Counted from the stretch's first letter, positions 45,101 to 56,035 are shown. The stretch: 64,000 bases of DNA from Saprospiraceae bacterium (GCA_016708265.1 JADJGA010000003.1:372001-436000), one strand, 5' to 3'. The notes: generated from the sequence alone by a model not told the origin. Numbers and translations are program-made.

Positions 45101-48100
45101 TTATGCCTTTATTCTCCTTATATATTTATAATAAGCCAGAGCACTGATGAGTGCCAGAATTATCACAGTATAATAAACTCCCGGCGGAATTGGCACAGGA
45201 TCTCCCGCTGCATACGAATGAAGTCCCGATAAATAGTAATTTACTCCGAAATACGTCATGATAACCGAAGCAAAACCAAATAGTGTGGCAAAGTTGTAGG
45301 TAAATATACTTTGCAGACCTGGTATCAATCTCATGTGCAGAATGAAAGCATACACAAGGATTGTTACTAATGCCCATGTCTCCTTGGCATCCCATCCCCA
45401 ATATCTGCCCCAGGATTCATTTGCCCAAACCCCTCCGAGATATGTTCCTACACTGAGCATTATCAATCCAACCAGAAGTATGATCTCACTTATAACTGTC
45501 AGTTCTTTGATGTTCATGAGCATTTTATCTTTATTTCCGGTTGAAGTAAATATCATCAGAAAGAGATTCAGGATAGAAATTACTGCACCAAGCAGAAGAA
45601 ATCCATAACTTCCAGCTATCAGCGCAACGTGAATTGTGAGCCAGTAGCTTTTAAGAACCGGTACAAGAGGTGTGATCTCAGGATCCAGCCAGCTCATACT
45701 TGCAACTGAAAGTATAGTAGCTGTCAAAACCAGTGTTGCAGATAATCCTCCGAGTGATTTTCGGGAAAGTATCAGTCCTGCAAGCATTGAGGTCCAGGAG
45801 ATATAGATCATCGATTCATAGCCATTGCTCCAGGGAGCTCTTCCTGATACATACCATCTCAAAGCAAGACCGAGGGTTTGGAATAAAAAGAAAGCAAAGA
45901 CAACTATCCAGGTCCATTTGGTCAATCTGTCAGCAGGCTTAGATCTGAAAACAGAATAAAAGAAAAAGCCTAAAACTACCAGGCTTAATAAACCGTAAAT
46001 CTTCATTAAATTGCCAAATACATCCATCCTGTTCAAAAGCAATTCTGCTTTGATCTTTGATGGTGAAGGCAGAATTTTCCCACTATACTTTATCTGCTCT
46101 GATGACAGGCCTTGTATGAAATTATTCTGAATTGATTCATCAATCTTTTCAGATGTCATGAATGAATTAAAAGCCTCATACATCTCAAGCAATTTTGGAT
46201 CAGTTGTCTTCATTGACCTGATATCGGCAGGTGAAACCCAGGCATCTCCGGGATGATCAGGAACAGGAAAAACCCTGAGGAATTGCTGCGAAAGCATCAT
46301 GCTTGTTATATTGACCTTCTCATCGAGTTTAAGAATTGCCTTGTCGAGCATATTCTGGTCTTTAGGCATGACTGATTGTGACTGCCTGACATTTTCCATG
46401 AGTTTATAATCTCCATCAGACGTGAAGAACTGACTGAAACTTGCGAGTTTCTCAGTAGTACCTACAATTTTTTTTATTTCAGGCATTTTACCAATATTTA
46501 TTACAGGTACATTTTGCCACTCCATCGGATTTTTCATCATTGACCATAATATCTGATCGGAAGTCAGACCGTAGAGATTTTCCTTTTTTGATATTTTGCG
46601 CAGCACTTCATTGCTCAGTGTATTCATTGGTTTGAATCTCCCGTTGAAATCCTGGACTACTATTTTGCCAAGTTCTGAAGCCTGTGATTTGCTGAAGTGA
46701 GAAACCGGATCTGCAGCTGATAATCCGGCAGATGTTAAACCTACAACGGATATTATCATTAATAAAGTTTTCAATGCTCCGGAATTATTCCTGTTCATTT
46801 TCTTCAACAAAAGAGAAAACCTGCTGTTCCTGGCGAAAAAGGTCATTATCATGCCAAGTGTCAGAAGAAAATAACCGGTATAAGAAACCAATGTGCCCCA
46901 AAAATCGCGATTTACACTGAGATATGTTCCCAATTCATCTTTATCGAATGATGATTGGAAAAAACGGTATCCACCGTAGTTGAGAATATTATTCATATAA
47001 ATGCGGAATTCTTTGTTTACACTCTTTGCAGGATCAAGCACAGTAACCTCACTTGCATACGATGATGGATTTTCAGTTCCAGGATATCTTTCTATCTCAA
47101 AATCGCGCAACTGGAGTGAAAACGGCAGTTCAACCCTTTTAGCACCATAACTGACATTCATCTGAATATCACCAAAATCAACAACATTGCTTTCGCCTTC
47201 AACACCTTGATTACCTGAAATGAAAACTTCCCTGGATTCATCATTTTTAATTATATTAAATTTAAGTCCAACCGTACTTTCACTCTTCATTTTCAGATCA
47301 TTGGATGCGAGTGTAACTTTTGCCTTAGGATCGAAATCGCCGGGTACAAAACCCAATTTGCCTAATTTATACATCGATTTCATTAGCAATGGTTTATAAT
47401 CACCAGGATTGATAGTATCTGTTTGCTGAGCGGCCATAATTGTCTGGATGATCGGGCTGTCAGTAGAAAACATGAGAATACCGTCATTAACAGCCAAATT
47501 GATAGCTCCCGGAATTTTAGTATCCGAAAAATTGAATTCAACTCCATCAATGTTTACTTTTTCTCCCTGAGTAATAAAATGATCCTCTCTGCCAAAAGAT
47601 CCGGCAACGACTATATTTACTATAGCCTTGCCCTTAGGATCGGGTTCAATCTGCCTGCCGGGATTGGGTATAAACTCGTCCAATCTGACATTAATATTAT
47701 TAGTCCCTATCTGGTAATCTTTATCAAATTTGTTATTGCCTAAAGTTGAAAAATGCACAGGTTCGTCAAAGGAATAGGACTTACCATCGTATAACACTTT
47801 AAATTTTAAATAGCTTTCTGCAGATAAATATGAATTTGAAGAACTGCCCTCCCTGATATTCATCATTCCTTCATGACCGAAGTACCTTGTTATTGCTGCC
47901 CCTAACAGTATCACAATTATTGCAAGGTGAAAAATCAACGTTGCCCATTTTTTATTTCTCACCATTTTATACCTTATAACATTTGCCACCAATGTACAGG
48001 AAAAAAGAAAGAGAAGTATTTCAAACCATTTTGCTCTGTAAATCAGGGTCTGTGCTGAACTGGTACCAAAATCATTTTCTATAAATGTCCCTATACCAAT

Positions 48101-48184
48101 AGCAAAAGCAAATAAAACAAGATAAAATCCTGCTGCCCTTGTCGAAAAAAGAAAGTTATAGATTTTAAGTAAATATGTTTTCAT
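45101..48184 (-). CDS. Fused cytochrome c maturation protein CcsBA (System II)
   Basis: 1027 residues. The N-terminal ResB/CcsB part has helices near residues 15-35, 55-75 and 84-104, a large periplasmic domain, then a helix (about 430-450). A CcsA/ResC part at the C-terminus (about 740-1020) carries the heme-handling WWD motif WGRYWGWDAKETWALV and conserved histidines. It exports heme and attaches it to CxxCH apocytochromes. This fits the many multiheme cytochromes in the window. A minus-strand -7-like TAACTTTG lies at 48256-48263. Confidence 0.92.
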   Translation of the reverse strand: MKTYLLKIYNFLFSTRAAGFYLVLFAFAIGIGTFIENDFGTSSAQTLIYRAKWFEILLFLFSCTLVANVIRYKMVRNKKWATLIFHLAIIVILLGAAITRYFGHEGMMNIREGSSSNSYLSAESYLKFKVLYDGKSYSFDEPVHFSTLGNNKFDKDYQIGTNNINVRLDEFIPNPGRQIEPDPKGKAIVNIVVAGSFGREDHFITQGEKVNIDGVEFNFSDTKIPGAINLAVNDGILMFSTDSPIIQTIMAAQQTDTINPGDYKPLLMKSMYKLGKLGFVPGDFDPKAKVTLASNDLKMKSESTVGLKFNIIKNDESREVFISGNQGVEGESNVVDFGDIQMNVSYGAKRVELPFSLQLRDFEIERYPGTENPSSYASEVTVLDPAKSVNKEFRIYMNNILNYGGYRFFQSSFDKDELGTYLSVNRDFWGTLVSYTGYFLLTLGMIMTFFARNSRFSLLLKKMNRNNSGALKTLLMIISVVGLTSAGLSAADPVSHFSKSQASELGKIVVQDFNGRFKPMNTLSNEVLRKISKKENLYGLTSDQILWSMMKNPMEWQNVPVINIGKMPEIKKIVGTTEKLASFSQFFTSDGDYKLMENVRQSQSVMPKDQNMLDKAILKLDEKVNITSMMLSQQFLRVFPVPDHPGDAWVSPADIRSMKTTDPKLLEMYEAFNSFMTSEKIDESIQNNFIQGLSSEQIKYSGKILPSPSKIKAELLLNRMDVFGNLMKIYGLLSLVVLGFFFYSVFRSKPADRLTKWTWIVVFAFFLFQTLGLALRWYVSGRAPWSNGYESMIYISWTSMLAGLILSRKSLGGLSATLVLTATILSVASMSWLDPEITPLVPVLKSYWLTIHVALIAGSYGFLLLGAVISILNLFLMIFTSTGNKDKMLMNIKELTVISEIILLVGLIMLSVGTYLGGVWANESWGRYWGWDAKETWALVTILVYAFILHMRLIPGLQSIFTYNFATLFGFASVIMTYFGVNYYLSGLHSYAAGDPVPIPPGVYYTVIILALISALAYYKYIRRIKA

Positions 48185-48625
48185 ACTTCTGGTTTAAAAT
48201 TTTTAATCAAATATTGAAAATTATCTATAAATAATGTTAACAATTAAATAAACGGCAAAGTTATGAAATTTCGTTTATTTTTTATTATAAAAATTATCTG
48301 TGATAACTTATCATTTTAAAATCAACATATTACAACTATAAGAAAAATTTTATCAGTTATTCAATCTGATCATTCAGTAAAGTGGCTGTCACTCTTCCTA
48401 TTTATATCCAAAATAAATTATCTTTAGTTTTCCTGCAATTAACAGTTAATAAATACCTGAAAATACCTATACTAAGGTTTAAAATGTTGATTTAGTGTAA
48501 ATAATAAATAGTTATTTCTATAATTTTTGTCATAAAGCTGTCAAAATTATTCAAACTAATATTTGAAAGAGATTAACTTAGGATGAAGTCTTTTTTGTAT
48601 TTTTGTCGGTTAAATTTTAAATCTT
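48185..48625. promoter_or_regulatory. Divergent intergenic region between ccsBA and the acyl-CoA synthetase gene
   Basis: 441 bp, AT-rich. Plus strand: TTTG (48572-48575) and TATTTTTG (48598-48605) form a likely -33/-7 promoter 20 bp before the start at 48626. Minus strand: TAACTTTG (48256-48263) is a possible -7 element for ccsBA. Confidence 0.5.
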
Positions 48626-50389
48626 ATGAAGATTACCCGAATATTTGATTTACTCGAAAATTATCTGGAGAATTACCCGGAACAAGATACGGCACTGGCA
48701 AGCAAAATCAATGGTGTATGGAAAAAGTACAGTATTCAGGACTACATCAAAAAAACTGACAATATCAGTTTTGGTATGCTGAAACTTGGTGTTAAACCTG
48801 GTTATAATATTGGGATTGTAGGCAGCAACCGTCCTGAATGGAATATGCTTGATATGGCAATAATGCAGATAGGTGCAGTACCTATTCCTATTTATCCTAC
48901 TATCAGCCAGGAAGATTACCGGTATATTCTGACTCATTCCGAAATGAAAATGATCTTTATAGATGGCAGTAATCTTATCCAGAAACTGGACAGCGTTTTA
49001 CCTGAAATAAAAACGCTGGAGGGAGTATATCTTTTTGACAATGAAGATGATAAATACAAATATCTGGATCAGCTGATTGAATTGGGAGAAGACAATCCAG
49101 AGCCGGAAAAACTGAAATACATAAAGGCAGGAATAAAAACAGAGGATATTGCAACTATAATATATACATCGGGCACTACGGGAGATCCTAAGGGAGTGAT
49201 GCTTTCTCACAGCAATTTAGTCAATCAGCTGTTGAATCTGAAGGATACCCCCGCAAAATGGAGTAAAACAGCTTTCAGTTTTCTTCCTCTTTGTCATGCA
49301 TATGAAAGGATGATGGTGTATCTCTACCAATATCTTGGGATGTCGGTTTATTATGCTGAAAATCTTGCTAAAATAGCTGAAAATATCAAAGAAATAAATC
49401 CGACAATGATGACCTGTGTACCCAGGCTGCTGGAGAAAATCTATGATAAATTGTATATTGCCGGAAAAAATCTTCCGCTTTTTAAGAGAGCAATCTATTA
49501 CTGGGCTTTCAGTACAGCTAAAAAGTATCAGCTTGAAGGAATGAGCAGTTGGCTGAAATTTAAATTAAAGATTGCCGATAAACTCATATTTGCAAAATGG
49601 CGCACAGCGATAGGTGGAAATTTCGATATTGTCGTTTCAGGTGGCTCTGCTATCCAGTCACATATCGCTTCCTTCTTCTCAGCAATCGGCATGCCTGTTT
49701 TTGAAGGGTACGGAATGAGTGAAGCATCACCTGTGATCGCTGTAAGTCAGCGTGTTCCAAACGGTAGAAAATTCGGGACCGTAGGTTTGCCTCTTCCCGG
49801 AGTGGAAATCAAATTGGGTGAAAGAGATGAAATACTATGCAGAGGGCACAATGTCATGTTGGGTTATTACAAAGACCCTGAACTTACTGCTGAAGTTATT
49901 GACAGGGAAGGATGGCTGCATACAGGAGATACCGGAAAGTTTACTGATAAAGGACAATTAATTATTACCGGAAGACTGAAGAGCATATTTAAAACCTCAT
50001 ATGGTAAATATGTAAATCCACAGCTGATAGAGTCTAAATTCACTGAATCACCTTTGATTGAGAATATGCTGGTAGTAGGCGAAAATAAAAAATATGCAGC
50101 AGCACTTATAGCTCCTGATTTTTTATACCTTAAGTCATGGTGTGAAAAACATAAAATCCCTAATGGCTCAAAAGAACTTATGATAAAAAACCCTGCTGTA
50201 AAAAAAATTATTGAATCAGAGATCAGAAAATATAATACTTTCTTTGGTGATCCGGAGCAAGTTAAACGCTGGAAATTAGTACCTAACGAATGGACTCAGG
50301 AAAATGGGCAACTAACTCCGACCCTGAAAATAAAGCGCAATTTCCTGGAAAACCAATATGCTGAAGAAATAATAGATTTATTTGAATAG
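48626..50389 (+). CDS. Long-chain acyl-CoA synthetase (AMP-forming)
   Basis: 587 residues. The ATP/AMP motif is TIIYTSGTTGDPKG (about residues 180-193). FEGYGMSEASPV and GWLHTGDTGKFTDKGQLIITGRLKSIFKTSYGKYVNP are the further adenylation signatures. Activates fatty acids to acyl-CoA for lipid synthesis or breakdown. Single gene with its own promoter; widespread in Bacteroidota. Confidence 0.92.
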   Translation: MKITRIFDLLENYLENYPEQDTALASKINGVWKKYSIQDYIKKTDNISFGMLKLGVKPGYNIGIVGSNRPEWNMLDMAIMQIGAVPIPIYPTISQEDYRYILTHSEMKMIFIDGSNLIQKLDSVLPEIKTLEGVYLFDNEDDKYKYLDQLIELGEDNPEPEKLKYIKAGIKTEDIATIIYTSGTTGDPKGVMLSHSNLVNQLLNLKDTPAKWSKTAFSFLPLCHAYERMMVYLYQYLGMSVYYAENLAKIAENIKEINPTMMTCVPRLLEKIYDKLYIAGKNLPLFKRAIYYWAFSTAKKYQLEGMSSWLKFKLKIADKLIFAKWRTAIGGNFDIVVSGGSAIQSHIASFFSAIGMPVFEGYGMSEASPVIAVSQRVPNGRKFGTVGLPLPGVEIKLGERDEILCRGHNVMLGYYKDPELTAEVIDREGWLHTGDTGKFTDKGQLIITGRLKSIFKTSYGKYVNPQLIESKFTESPLIENMLVVGENKKYAAALIAPDFLYLKSWCEKHKIPNGSKELMIKNPAVKKIIESEIRKYNTFFGDPEQVKRWKLVPNEWTQENGQLTPTLKIKRNFLENQYAEEIIDLFE

Positions 50390-50587
50390 TTTTATATTTA
50401 TAGTTCTTTAGCCCAATGATTTGTTAAAGTGATTTTCCGGAATTATTTTAGTGGTGATTGTATTATCCAAAAAATAATTATAAATTTGTACAGGATTTAA
50501 ACAATGTTTCTATATTTTTAAGTATGGAATTTGTTAAAATGGTATTATTATTAAAATAATGAATCTTAATAAATTAATATCCGATAA

Positions 50588-50998
50588 ATGGAACAAGATA
50601 TCAGATGGCTTCAAAGGTTTCAGAATTTCAGCAGAGCTATAGGTCTATTAAAAGAAATAAAGATACTTAAACTTGAAAATTTATCTCTTCTTGAAAAAGA
50701 AGGAATCATTCAGCGATTTGAATTTACACTGGAACCAGCCTGGAAAACACTCAAAGACAGAATGGAATTTGATGGACTGATAACAGATAAGATTTCTCCA
50801 AAAATGGTAGCAAGGGAAGCATATAAAACGAAATACATAGATAACATTGATTCCTGGATGAGGATGATTGGCGATAGGAATTTATTAAGCCACATATACG
50901 ATTTTTCATTATTTGAAACGATAATTCCTTCTATACAAAATGAATATGTTAATACGCTTGAAGATTTATATACAAACCTGAAAGAAAAACAAGAATAG
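50588..50998 (+). CDS. HI0074-type nucleotidyltransferase partner (HEPN/HepT-like)
   Basis: 136 residues, all-helical, with the family features RWLQRFQNFSRAIGLLKEI, FEFTLEPAWKTLKDRM and SWMRMIGDRNLLSHIYD (R-x4-6-H-like end). Such proteins pair with a small nucleotidyltransferase; some pairs are HEPN/MNT toxin-antitoxin systems. The partner gene starts 1 bp after its stop codon. Confidence 0.85.
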   Translation: MEQDIRWLQRFQNFSRAIGLLKEIKILKLENLSLLEKEGIIQRFEFTLEPAWKTLKDRMEFDGLITDKISPKMVAREAYKTKYIDNIDSWMRMIGDRNLLSHIYDFSLFETIIPSIQNEYVNTLEDLYTNLKEKQE

Positions 50999-50999
50999 G

Positions 51000-51308
51000 A
51001 TGAAATTCGGTTTGAAAGATGAAGATATCTCGGTTTTGAACAGTATTTTTCAAAAACACACAGCTATTGAAGAAGTGGTAATATATGGTTCAAGGGCAAA
51101 AGGCAATTATACTGAAAGAAGCGATCTCGATCTTATAATTAAAAATAGTAAAATTGACAGATTTGTAATTTCCGACATTTTATTAGATATTTATGAAAGT
51201 GATTTTCCATTTATGGTTGATTTACAGGATTTCGGGGTTCTCAAAAGTCGAAAGCTTATTGAACATATTGAAAGGGCAGGAAAGATATTTTACAAAACAG
51301 ATATATAG
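51000..51308 (+). CDS. Minimal nucleotidyltransferase (HI0073/MntA-like)
   Basis: 102 residues. Catalytic motif YGSRAKGNYTERSDLDLII (about residues 27-45; GS then DxD), with a third acidic residue in PFMVDLQDFG. In known HEPN/MNT systems the MNT enzyme adds AMP to the HEPN toxin. Whether this pair is toxin-antitoxin or a housekeeping pair cannot be told from sequence. Confidence 0.87.
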   Translation: MKFGLKDEDISVLNSIFQKHTAIEEVVIYGSRAKGNYTERSDLDLIIKNSKIDRFVISDILLDIYESDFPFMVDLQDFGVLKSRKLIEHIERAGKIFYKTDI

Positions 51309-51380
51309 AAATTTTCAAAAAAATAATAGATTTTATTAAAACAAAATCTTTAAATCATTAAAAAAAATAAATTATTGACC

Positions 51381-54300
51381 ATGATCAGGAGTTCAGGTTT
51401 CATCATAGTTTTATTCTTGTTTGTCACACAACTTTATCCGCAAAAAAAAACCGAAATTGATACAGGTTTCAATGAATCATTATTCAGCGATTTAAAATTC
51501 AGAAATATCGGTCCGGCATTTATGTCAGGAAGAATTGCCGATATAGCTATCCATCCGGAGAACAACAATATATGGTATGTTGCCGTAGGATCCGGAGGTG
51601 TCTGGAAAACAGTCAATTCGGGTGTTACCTGGAGTCAAATTTTCGATGACCAGAAGGTTTATTCAACAGGCTGTATCACAATTGACCCAAACAATCCACA
51701 TACAATATGGCTGGGAACCGGAGAAAACATAGGTGGGAGGCATGTGGCATTCGGGGATGGCATTTATAAAAGTACTGATGACGGACAAACCTGGGAGAAT
51801 ACCGGACTTAAAAAATCAGAACACATTTCAAAAATTATAGTTAATCCTGTTAATTCAGATATAATTTATGTTGCTGCACAGGGTCCTCTCTGGGCACCCG
51901 GAGGCGAAAGGGGGTTTTACAAATCTACAGACGGGGGTAAATCCTGGAAAAGGACACTGGGAGATGATCAATGGACAGGTGTAACCGATATCGCAATTGA
52001 TCCGGCAAATCCAGATCGCATTTATGCAGCCACATGGCAAAGGCACAGGACAGTTGCGTCTTATATGGGAGGTGGACCTGAATCCGGAATATATAAATCA
52101 GAAGATGGTGGTAACACCTGGAAAAAATTGACAAAAGGACTTCCTTCAGGTAAACCTGGAAAGATTGGACTTGTTGTTTCACCTCAAAAAACCGATATCA
52201 TTTATGCAGCAATTGAAACAGACCGACGAACAGGCGGTGTTTACAGATCGGAAAACAGGGGAGAAAACTGGATTAAACAATCTGAAACAGTTTCAGGTGG
52301 TACCGGTCCCCACTATTATCAGGAATTATATGCCTGCCCACATCAGTTTGACAAATTATACCTGATGGATTATATTCTGCAGATTTCAGAGGATGGGGGA
52401 AAATCATTCAAAAAAATGAATGAAAACTCCAAACATGTTGATAACCATGCCATAGCTTTCAGGAAAAATGAACCTGATTACTTGCTTGTTGGCACTGACG
52501 GAGGACTTTATGAAAGCTTTGACCGTACAAAAACCTGGCGCTTCATCCAGAATCTGCCTGTAACTCAGTTTTATAAAGTCGCTGTCGATGATGATAAACC
52601 TTTCTATAATATTTATGGAGGAACTCAGGACAATAACACTCAGGGAGGCCCGTCAAGAACATTGAACAGAAATGGCATTATGAATTCAGACTGGGAAGTG
52701 ATCCTCTATGCAGATGGACATCAACCAGCCACGGAACCCGGAAATCCTGATATTTTATATGCCGAATGGCAGCAGGGAAACCTTGTCCGTTACGATAAAA
52801 AAACAGGGGAAACAGTCTATATTCAACCTCAGCCGGGAGAAGGAGAGCCCGGTGAACGTTTTAACTGGGATGCACCTGTTCTTGTTAGTCCCCACTCCCC
52901 TACCCGCTTATATTTTGCTTCTCACAGGGTCTGGAGATCGGATAATCGCGGTGATGACTGGAAAGCCATTTCGGGAGACCTGACTCAATATACCGAAAGG
53001 ATTGAATTGCCGGTCATGGGTAAGAAACAAAGCTGGGATAGTCCGTGGGATTTGGTTGCAATGTCTGCATACAATACAATAACTTCACTCAGTGAATCTC
53101 CAAAAAAAGACGGGCTGATCTATGCAGGCACTGATGACGGGCTGATACAGGTAACAGAAAACGGAGGTGAAAAATGGACAAAAATATTGGTTTCCAAAAT
53201 AGGAGGTGTTCCGGCATCAGCGTTTATAAATGACATAAAGGCAGATCTGCATGATGTGAATACAGTTTATATTTGTCTGGATAACCACAAGCAGGGTGAT
53301 TTTAATCCATATATATTTAAAAGTTCTGACATGGGGAAATCGTGGAAATCAATAAGTTCCAACCTGCCAAAACCTCTGATAATCTGGAGGATAGTACAGG
53401 ATCATATAAATCCGGATCTTCTTTTCATTGCTACTGAATTCGGAATTTATTTTACAAATAACGGAGGTGGTAAATGGATAAAACTAAATACTGATGCCAC
53501 TATTTCATTCAGGGATCTGGCAATACAAAGACGTGAAAATGATCTTGTAGGTGCAAGCTTTGGAAGAGGATTTTTTATTTTCGATGATTACAGTCCTTTG
53601 CGTTATATAGAAGAGAAAAAACTTAAAGAAGAAGCATTTATATTTCCGGTAAAAAAATCGTGGTGGTATTTCGAGCGCAATCCGCTTGGTCAGGATGATA
53701 AAGCTTCACAGGGTGATTCATATTTTACTGCTCCAAATCCACCTTTCGGAACTGTAATTACTTATTATTTGCGGGACGATATTTTGTCACTGAAAGATCT
53801 ACGAAAGAAAAAGGAAGAAGAACAGGCAAAAAATAACCAGGAGATAAGTTTTCCGGGATGGGAAGCCCTTGATAAGGAAAATTCCCAGGAAACACCGAGA
53901 GTATTTTTTACTGTACTTGACAGCGAAAATAATGTGATAAGACGAATCACTGCACCTGCAAAAAAAGGAATTCACCGTATAAACTGGGATTTAAAGATCC
54001 AGTCTCCTGCCCCTGTTACTCTGGGGTCAGAGGACAGAGAAGGCAGGTTTGGTCGCGGAGCACTGACAGCTCCGGGTACTTATAAAGCATTTTTAAGTAA
54101 AAATATTGATGGAATAATTACAATTCTGACTGACACAGTCGTTTTTCAGGTAGAACATTTGCAAAAAGGAAGTCTGACAGGAGCAAATCCCGGTGAAGTT
54201 GCAGAATTCTGGAAGGAAGTGCAGTTATTTCAGGCAAACTTATCAGCATTGCACCTGACTTTGAGAGACATCAGATCAAAGAACGATGCTATGAAAAAGG

Positions 54301-54653
54301 CTCTTGAAGTATCAAACAACAAAGATGCCCGACTCTATAAAAAGATCCATGATATGAAACTGAAATTGAATGAGATCGGAAAGATATTGTATGGCAGTCC
54401 TGCAAAAGATGAAATCGGAGAAAAAGATATTCCTAATATCAACCAGCGATTAGGAGCAGTACAGATGGGAGTTCAGAATTCTACTTATGGCCCGACACCA
54501 ATGCACAAAAAGAGCCTGGAAATAGCACGAAAAGAATTTCAGACTCTTTATGAAAAGTTAAAAAACATCATTGAAAAAGAAATACCTGAACTGGAAAAGG
54601 CACTAAAGGAAGCAGGCGCACCGTATATTCAGGGACATAAGTTGCCTGAATAA
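51381..54653 (+). CDS. Large secreted BNR/VPS10-like beta-propeller protein
   Basis: 1090 residues from ATG 51381, which starts a signal peptide (SSGFIIVLFLFVTQLYPQ). About ten Asp-box (BNR) motifs of the type SxDxGxTW are visible (KSTDDGQTWENTG, KSTDGGKSWKR, KSEDGGNTWKK, RSDNRGDDWKA, KSSDMGKSWKS), indicating two beta-propellers over residues about 30-700. The C-terminal ~350 residues are a linker, a beta domain and a helical end (LRDIRSKNDAMKKAL). Related proteins in Bacteroidota are annotated as 'glycosyl hydrolase' or sortilin-like, but no enzyme activity is proved. Confidence 0.82.
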   Translation: MIRSSGFIIVLFLFVTQLYPQKKTEIDTGFNESLFSDLKFRNIGPAFMSGRIADIAIHPENNNIWYVAVGSGGVWKTVNSGVTWSQIFDDQKVYSTGCITIDPNNPHTIWLGTGENIGGRHVAFGDGIYKSTDDGQTWENTGLKKSEHISKIIVNPVNSDIIYVAAQGPLWAPGGERGFYKSTDGGKSWKRTLGDDQWTGVTDIAIDPANPDRIYAATWQRHRTVASYMGGGPESGIYKSEDGGNTWKKLTKGLPSGKPGKIGLVVSPQKTDIIYAAIETDRRTGGVYRSENRGENWIKQSETVSGGTGPHYYQELYACPHQFDKLYLMDYILQISEDGGKSFKKMNENSKHVDNHAIAFRKNEPDYLLVGTDGGLYESFDRTKTWRFIQNLPVTQFYKVAVDDDKPFYNIYGGTQDNNTQGGPSRTLNRNGIMNSDWEVILYADGHQPATEPGNPDILYAEWQQGNLVRYDKKTGETVYIQPQPGEGEPGERFNWDAPVLVSPHSPTRLYFASHRVWRSDNRGDDWKAISGDLTQYTERIELPVMGKKQSWDSPWDLVAMSAYNTITSLSESPKKDGLIYAGTDDGLIQVTENGGEKWTKILVSKIGGVPASAFINDIKADLHDVNTVYICLDNHKQGDFNPYIFKSSDMGKSWKSISSNLPKPLIIWRIVQDHINPDLLFIATEFGIYFTNNGGGKWIKLNTDATISFRDLAIQRRENDLVGASFGRGFFIFDDYSPLRYIEEKKLKEEAFIFPVKKSWWYFERNPLGQDDKASQGDSYFTAPNPPFGTVITYYLRDDILSLKDLRKKKEEEQAKNNQEISFPGWEALDKENSQETPRVFFTVLDSENNVIRRITAPAKKGIHRINWDLKIQSPAPVTLGSEDREGRFGRGALTAPGTYKAFLSKNIDGIITILTDTVVFQVEHLQKGSLTGANPGEVAEFWKEVQLFQANLSALHLTLRDIRSKNDAMKKALEVSNNKDARLYKKIHDMKLKLNEIGKILYGSPAKDEIGEKDIPNINQRLGAVQMGVQNSTYGPTPMHKKSLEIARKEFQTLYEKLKNIIEKEIPELEKALKEAGAPYIQGHKLPE

Positions 54654-54757
54654 AAATAATTTGTAAAAAAAACAGTTTTCTATGTGTTTCATTATGTAAG
54701 TTAATTTGAACAGATGAAAAAGGTAATATCATAATTATTTGAGAAAATATTTTATCA

Positions 54758-55106
54758 ATGAAATCAAGAATCAGATTATTGGCATTGATCTTTGCAATCG
54801 TTGTTTCCTTTGATATTTCTGCACAGACAAACACTGAGCCTGTCGTATCAGCAGATGATATGAATATCTTTTATATCGGCATTGATAATCCTGTTTCTGT
54901 TGTTGCCCGGAGTTTTGAGTGAAAAACTAAAAGTAACCATAAGTGAAGGATCAATCACAGGAAGCAATGGAAAATATACAGTAAATGTAAGCAAACCCGG
55001 GGACGCCGAAATAGCAATATATGTTGAAACAAAGCCAGGAGTCTATGAAAAGGAAGGAACAAAAAAGTTCAGGATAAGGAGAATTCCAAGTCAGGTAAAT
55101 GAATAG
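54758..55106 (+). pseudogene. GldM C-terminal-like small secreted protein, frameshifted
   Basis: ATG 54758 starts a signal peptide (MKSRIRLLALIFAIVVSFDISAQ) and the beginning of a GldM_C-type domain (VVSADDMNIFYIGIDNPVSV). The frame ends at 54921. The rest (GVLSEKLKVTISEGSITGSNGKYTVNVSKPG...KKFRIRRIP) is in the next frame. Removing one C of the CCC at 54906-54908 joins them into about 115 residues. GldM belongs to the gliding/type IX secretion machinery, but this is only its end domain, standing alone. Confidence 0.7.
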
Positions 55107-55155
55107 CAGAAAGTCCATAACGTTTTTATTATTTTTTTTATTGAAATTATTCAAA

Positions 55156-55815
55156 ATGAGAAGATTCAAGTGTTTATTTTATGTTATAGTCATTTTGTTT
55201 TCCTATTTAAATTGTGATGGGCAAGAGGATATAAAATGTTATATTTCAACGGGAGATTTCATTCAAAAAAGAATTTACGATGTTGAGCTTAGACCAAAAA
55301 TAAAATCAAAAAGTGATCAATTTATTAAAATTTCAAAATTCATCAATATTAAGGAAAACGAAAAAGATGATCAGGCTTCGATAGCCTGGGCTTTATTGGT
55401 TGATAGAGAATTGTACATTAATATGAGATATTCACATGATTACCAGAATATTGAACTATATGTTAAACCACATATCACAGGAAAGATTTGTGCAATCATC
55501 ATTGACGATAATACTGATCAGAAAATTTTATCTGGAGGGACAAATTATGGTGTAGGTTTACAAGGTGTATTAATGAAAGAATCGCAAAAATGGGGTAAAA
55601 ATTGGATAGACGAGCATGGAATAAAACATAAAATATTGATTTTTAACACTACTTTTATTAAATCCAATCATTTAAATAGAAATGTAAATGTATCTGGCGA
55701 ATTACTGACAAAAAAGAATTTCAATGATTTACTTGGTTTGGCATTAAACAAAGATGAAATTGATACATTGAGTTATGAAAAAATTATAGCTTTTATTAAA
55801 AGTAAAAATGAATGA
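55156..55815 (+). CDS. Hypothetical lipoprotein
   Basis: 219 residues from ATG 55156 (MRRFKCLFYVIVILFSYLNCDGQ, lipobox-like YLNC). The upstream in-frame ATG at 55099 overlaps the GldM-like gene and is less likely. The mature protein has no domain that I recognise; it contains KICAIIIDDNTDQKILSGG. Function unknown. Confidence 0.6.
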   Translation: MRRFKCLFYVIVILFSYLNCDGQEDIKCYISTGDFIQKRIYDVELRPKIKSKSDQFIKISKFINIKENEKDDQASIAWALLVDRELYINMRYSHDYQNIELYVKPHITGKICAIIIDDNTDQKILSGGTNYGVGLQGVLMKESQKWGKNWIDEHGIKHKILIFNTTFIKSNHLNRNVNVSGELLTKKNFNDLLGLALNKDEIDTLSYEKIIAFIKSKNE

Positions 55816-56035
55816 AAAGTTAAATATAAAGACTAATTTAGAAAATTTAAAAAAAATATAATTTACCGTTTTATATTTTGCGTAATTTGAAAAAGTTGCC
55901 AAATTTTATTTTGTCACTATCCGCTTGATTTTCTACGTTTTAGTTAAAATGAAGAAATAAATTTGTTTTTTATTCAAAACAACCCCGCAAAAAAAAGCGT
56001 TTTATTTCTGTGTTGCGAGAAAAAAATGAATAAGA

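Noticed and set aside
50588..51308. Confirmed toxin-antitoxin defence system
   Set aside because: The HI0074/HI0073 pair is recognised, but many such pairs have no shown toxicity, and no other defence genes are near.
51381..54653. Glycosyl hydrolase or sialidase
   Set aside because: Asp-box repeats alone do not show an enzyme; no sialidase Arg triad or catalytic motif could be seen.
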